This document shows positions 62,067-64,000 of a DNA stretch of 64,000 nucleotides, piece after piece. The stretch is from Nonlabens sp. Ci31 (GTDB taxonomy: Bacteria > Bacteroidota > Bacteroidia > Flavobacteriales > Flavobacteriaceae), in contig NZ_CP043633.1 of assembly GCF_012974865.1 (NCBI RefSeq), positions 1,364,001-1,428,000 on the forward strand. Reading direction: 5' to 3'. Position 1 is the stretch's first letter. Each line of letters starts with the position of its first letter. Below the pieces are notes generated by a model that was not told the origin of the DNA, searched no databases, and saw only the letters and a list, made by a program, of their open reading frames with translations. The translations under genes were made by a program, and so were the position numbers.

Positions 62067-62067
62067 A

Positions 62068-62098
62068 AAATCCCTTTCTAAAATTTAGAAAGGGATTT
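62068..62098. terminator. Hairpin terminator, second like copy
   Basis: AATCCCTTTCTAAA / TTTAGAAAGGGATT with flanking A and T tracts; serves the lipoprotein gene at 61521 and matches the hairpin at 57684-57722. Confidence 0.8.
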
Positions 62099-62121
62099 TC
62101 AAGATTATAAGGAATCGTGAA

Positions 62122-62478
62122 CTACGGTCTGTTTGTTGCCACTGGTTCTTTGCTGATCCAAGTGTTAACTGCTACAATAGCATTTTCACTATAATCTACT
62201 TCAGTAAGTTGGTCGTTAGTCCAGAAAAACCATTTACCTGCTTTTCTATTGTTTTTATACTCTGCCTTAGCAGTTTTTTGACCATCAGCATTATAACTGA
62301 TCCACTCACCGTGTCTTTTGTTATTTAAAAATGTACCTGTTTGTGCTACTGTACCATTGTCATGGAAATACGTTGCTTTCACCACTCCATCTTCCATCTT
62401 TTCAAAAGTAGGCTTTACCTCTTGTGCCATTGCAAATGTTCCTACTGCTAATGCGCATATTAAAAGAAATTTTTTCAT
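62122..62478 (-). CDS. Secreted MORN-variant (YwqK-like) repeat protein
   Basis: 118 aa from ATG 62478 (signal peptide MKKFLLICALAVGTFAMAQ). It then has two to three YwqK/MORN-variant repeats: FHDNGTVAQTGTFLNNKRHGEW, then YNADGQKTAKAEYKNNRKAGKW (each just over 20 residues, so shown here in outline) and FWTNDQLTEVDYSEN. YwqK proteins are often labelled antitoxins by homology, but single secreted copies in Flavobacteriia have no proved role. Alone on the minus strand, convergent with the lipoprotein gene. Confidence 0.75.
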   Translation of the reverse strand: MKKFLLICALAVGTFAMAQEVKPTFEKMEDGVVKATYFHDNGTVAQTGTFLNNKRHGEWISYNADGQKTAKAEYKNNRKAGKWFFWTNDQLTEVDYSENAIVAVNTWISKEPVATNRP

Positions 62479-62712
62479 CATTCTGTGCTTTTGTATGTTT
62501 CAAAGTTAACTTTAAAAACACATTCACACAACATTTAGGTAACATTAATTTTACATTAAACCATTAAACAGTTGAAAAACAACAATATACAATAAATAAA
62601 AACAGGGTATTTAGTCTGTTTAGGGTCTAATCTTACTCAAATCTTTGTCTTTTTCTTAGATGTTTATGAGTTAATTCCCTTTATTTTTGCAAGCTTATTA
62701 GAGGTATTAATT

Positions 62713-64000
62713 ATGTATAGATCACACGATTGTGGCAGCCTACGTGCTAGCGATATAAATAAAGAAGTAACACTTGCCGGTTGGGTTCAAAAGAGCCGCG
62801 ATAAAGGTTCTATTGTTTGGGTAGACTTGAGAGACCGTTACGGCATATCTCAGTTATTATTTGACGAAGAGCGCACCGAAAAGGCGCTTATTGAAAAAGC
62901 CCAAAAGCTTGGTCGGGAGTTTGTGATCCAAGTAAAGGGAACCGTGATCGAGCGGGTATCTAAAAATAAAAACATTCCAACTGGAGAAATAGAAATCCTT
63001 GTAAAAGAATTAGAAATCCTCAGTGTGTCTAAAACGCCTCCGTTCACTATTGAGGATAAGACAGATGGTGGAGAAGAGTTGCGTATGAAATACCGTTACC
63101 TGGACATACGTCGTAATCCAGTGCGGGAGAATTTGATTTTCCGTTCTAAAGTAGCCATGGAAGTTCGTAATTTCTTGGCAGGTAAAGATTTTATCGAAGT
63201 AGAAACTCCTGTATTGATCAAGTCTACCCCAGAAGGTGCTCGTGACTTTGTAGTACCATCGCGCATGAATGAAGGCCAGTTTTATGCCTTACCACAATCA
63301 CCACAGACTTTTAAGCAATTGCTTATGGTAGGCGGAATGGATAAATACTTTCAGATTGTAAAATGTTTTAGAGATGAAGATTTACGTGCAGACCGTCAAC
63401 CGGAGTTTACACAAATAGACTGTGAGATGTCTTTTGTGGAACAAGAAGATGTATTAAATATCTTTGAAGAAATGACGCGTCATTTATTGAAGAAAGTGAA
63501 GAACATAGATCTTGCCGATTTTCCAAGAATGACCTACAACGAGGCAATGGAAAAATACGGTAATGACAAACCTGACATTCGTTTTGGGATGGAGTTTGCT
63601 GATATTTCCGCTTTCGCGAAAGCGGGAGAATTCAAAATCTTTAACGAGGCAGAGCTTGTAGTCGCACTAGCAATACCTGGAGGCGAGAGCATGACGCGTA
63701 AAGAAATTGATAAATTAATCGATTGGGTAAGGCGTCCACAAGTAGGGGCAACGGGAATGGTATATGCAAAATGCAACCTGGACGGCAGCTACAAATCCAG
63801 CGTAGATAAATTTTACTCACAAGAGGACCTGGTAAAATGGGCAGAAGCCACTGGAGCAGAACCTGGAGATTTGATCTGTGTGATGTCTGGACCTGCGCAC
63901 AAAACGCGTGCACAACTAAGTGCGTTGCGTATGGAAATGGCAGAGCGACTGGGATTGCGTAATGCAAACGAATTTGCTCCTTTATGGGTAGTAGATTTCC
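62713..64000 (+). CDS. aspS: Aspartyl-tRNA synthetase, 3' end outside window
   Basis: The reading frame starts at ATG 62713 ([19 protein letters not shown]) and is open to the window end (429 codons). Class II synthetase: OB-fold anticodon domain first ([20 protein letters not shown]), then motif 1 and 2 regions ([56 protein letters not shown]). The bacterial GAD insertion follows (from about residue 285). A palindrome copy inside the GAD domain encodes [10 protein letters not shown], an addition in a highly conserved enzyme. TATTTTTG at 62682-62689 may be the -7 promoter element. Confidence 0.95.
   Translation, partial: MYRSHDCGSLRASDINKEVTLAGWVQKSRDKGSIVWVDLRDRYGISQLLFDEERTEKALIEKAQKLGREFVIQVKGTVIERVSKNKNIPTGEIEILVKELEILSVSKTPPFTIEDKTDGGEELRMKYRYLDIRRNPVRENLIFRSKVAMEVRNFLAGKDFIEVETPVLIKSTPEGARDFVVPSRMNEGQFYALPQSPQTFKQLLMVGGMDKYFQIVKCFRDEDLRADRQPEFTQIDCEMSFVEQEDVLNIFEEMTRHLLKKVKNIDLADFPRMTYNEAMEKYGNDKPDIRFGMEFADISAFAKAGEFKIFNEAELVVALAIPGGESMTRKEIDKLIDWVRRPQVGATGMVYAKCNLDGSYKSSVDKFYSQEDLVKWAEATGAEPGDLICVMSGPAHKTRAQLSALRMEMAERLGLRNANEFAPLWVVDF
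63610..63623. repeat. Iterated palindrome copy 14
   Basis: Exact GCTTTCGCGAAAGC inside aspS, in the GAD-domain coding part, read as AFAKA. Confidence 0.9.

Noticed and set aside
62122..62478. YwqK-like protein as antitoxin of a toxin-antitoxin pair
   Set aside because: It has a signal peptide and no partner gene nearby; the antitoxin label of the family is not supported here.
1..64000. tRNA, rRNA, riboswitch or replication origin
   Set aside because: None recognised by eye; weak structures cannot be excluded without a covariance-model search.

Overview
This window comes from a low-GC member of the Bacteroidetes, almost certainly a marine-type Flavobacteriaceae. The evidence is a complete Bat aerotolerance operon, a type IX secretion (T9SS) type-A sorting domain, DUF2723 glycosyltransferases, many SC-type lipoproteins, and TAnnTTTG-type promoter elements. 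The genus cannot be fixed from sequence reading alone. A 14-bp palindrome, GCTTTCGCGAAAGC, recurs throughout (11 exact copies and 3 one-base variants in 64 kb), inside genes and between them.

Layout. 1-6.4 kb: end of a membrane protein, then batA-batB-batC-batD-batE, with a decayed reading frame wedged between batA and batB. 6.5-11.4 kb: SulP transporter, gpsA, and an antiquitin-type aldehyde dehydrogenase. 11.4-21.8 kb: a polymorphic-toxin-like island (below). 22-26.7 kb: HPPK-deoxynucleoside kinase fusion, queuosine-precursor transporter, AsmA-like protein. 26.7-34.6 kb: a DNA damage and mutagenesis cluster (TIGR03915 protein, DnaE2-like polymerase, DinB, a small protein, SRAP/HMCES peptidase, and a LexA-like XRE-S24 repressor), with four GGAA-N3-TTCC operators in the divergent promoter. 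34.7-45.2 kb: small lipoproteins, DUF2461, a Kdo transferase-like gene, DegT aminotransferase, amidohydrolase, a tandemly duplicated DUF559 endonuclease element, ABC1 kinase and TetR regulator. 45.6-57 kb: surface and secreted proteins, including a YadA-head-like repeat protein, a T9SS cargo, a DUF2723 glycosyltransferase and a stand-alone paralogue of its C-terminal domain. 57-62.5 kb: IS3-family element and several unknown lipoproteins. 62.7 kb to the end: aspS, running off the window.

The most interesting region is 11.4-21.8 kb. Two almost identical 1.44-kb direct repeats each carry a lipoprotein 'head' (287 aa). Each head is followed in the same frame by a different C-terminal 'tail' and then a small gene that is overlapping or closely spaced and looks like an immunity gene. 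Two more tail-plus-immunity cassettes follow without a head; they start abruptly inside the last part of the head sequence. A fifth, divergent head-tail-immunity set follows. This is the architecture of a polymorphic toxin locus with orphan tail cassettes, as known from CdiA, Rhs and MafB systems, but on a flavobacterial lipoprotein head I do not recognise as a described system. In three of the four junctions an identical in-frame TAG separates head from tail; the fourth has CAG at that codon. The island is either decaying, or the head and tail are deliberately made as separate products.

Several genes carry single-base frameshifts (35747-36332, 57800-58206, 59744-61487, the signal peptide near 19665), two of them at A5 tracts. 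Sequencing error should be excluded before these are called pseudogenes. No tRNA, rRNA or CRISPR array was seen.
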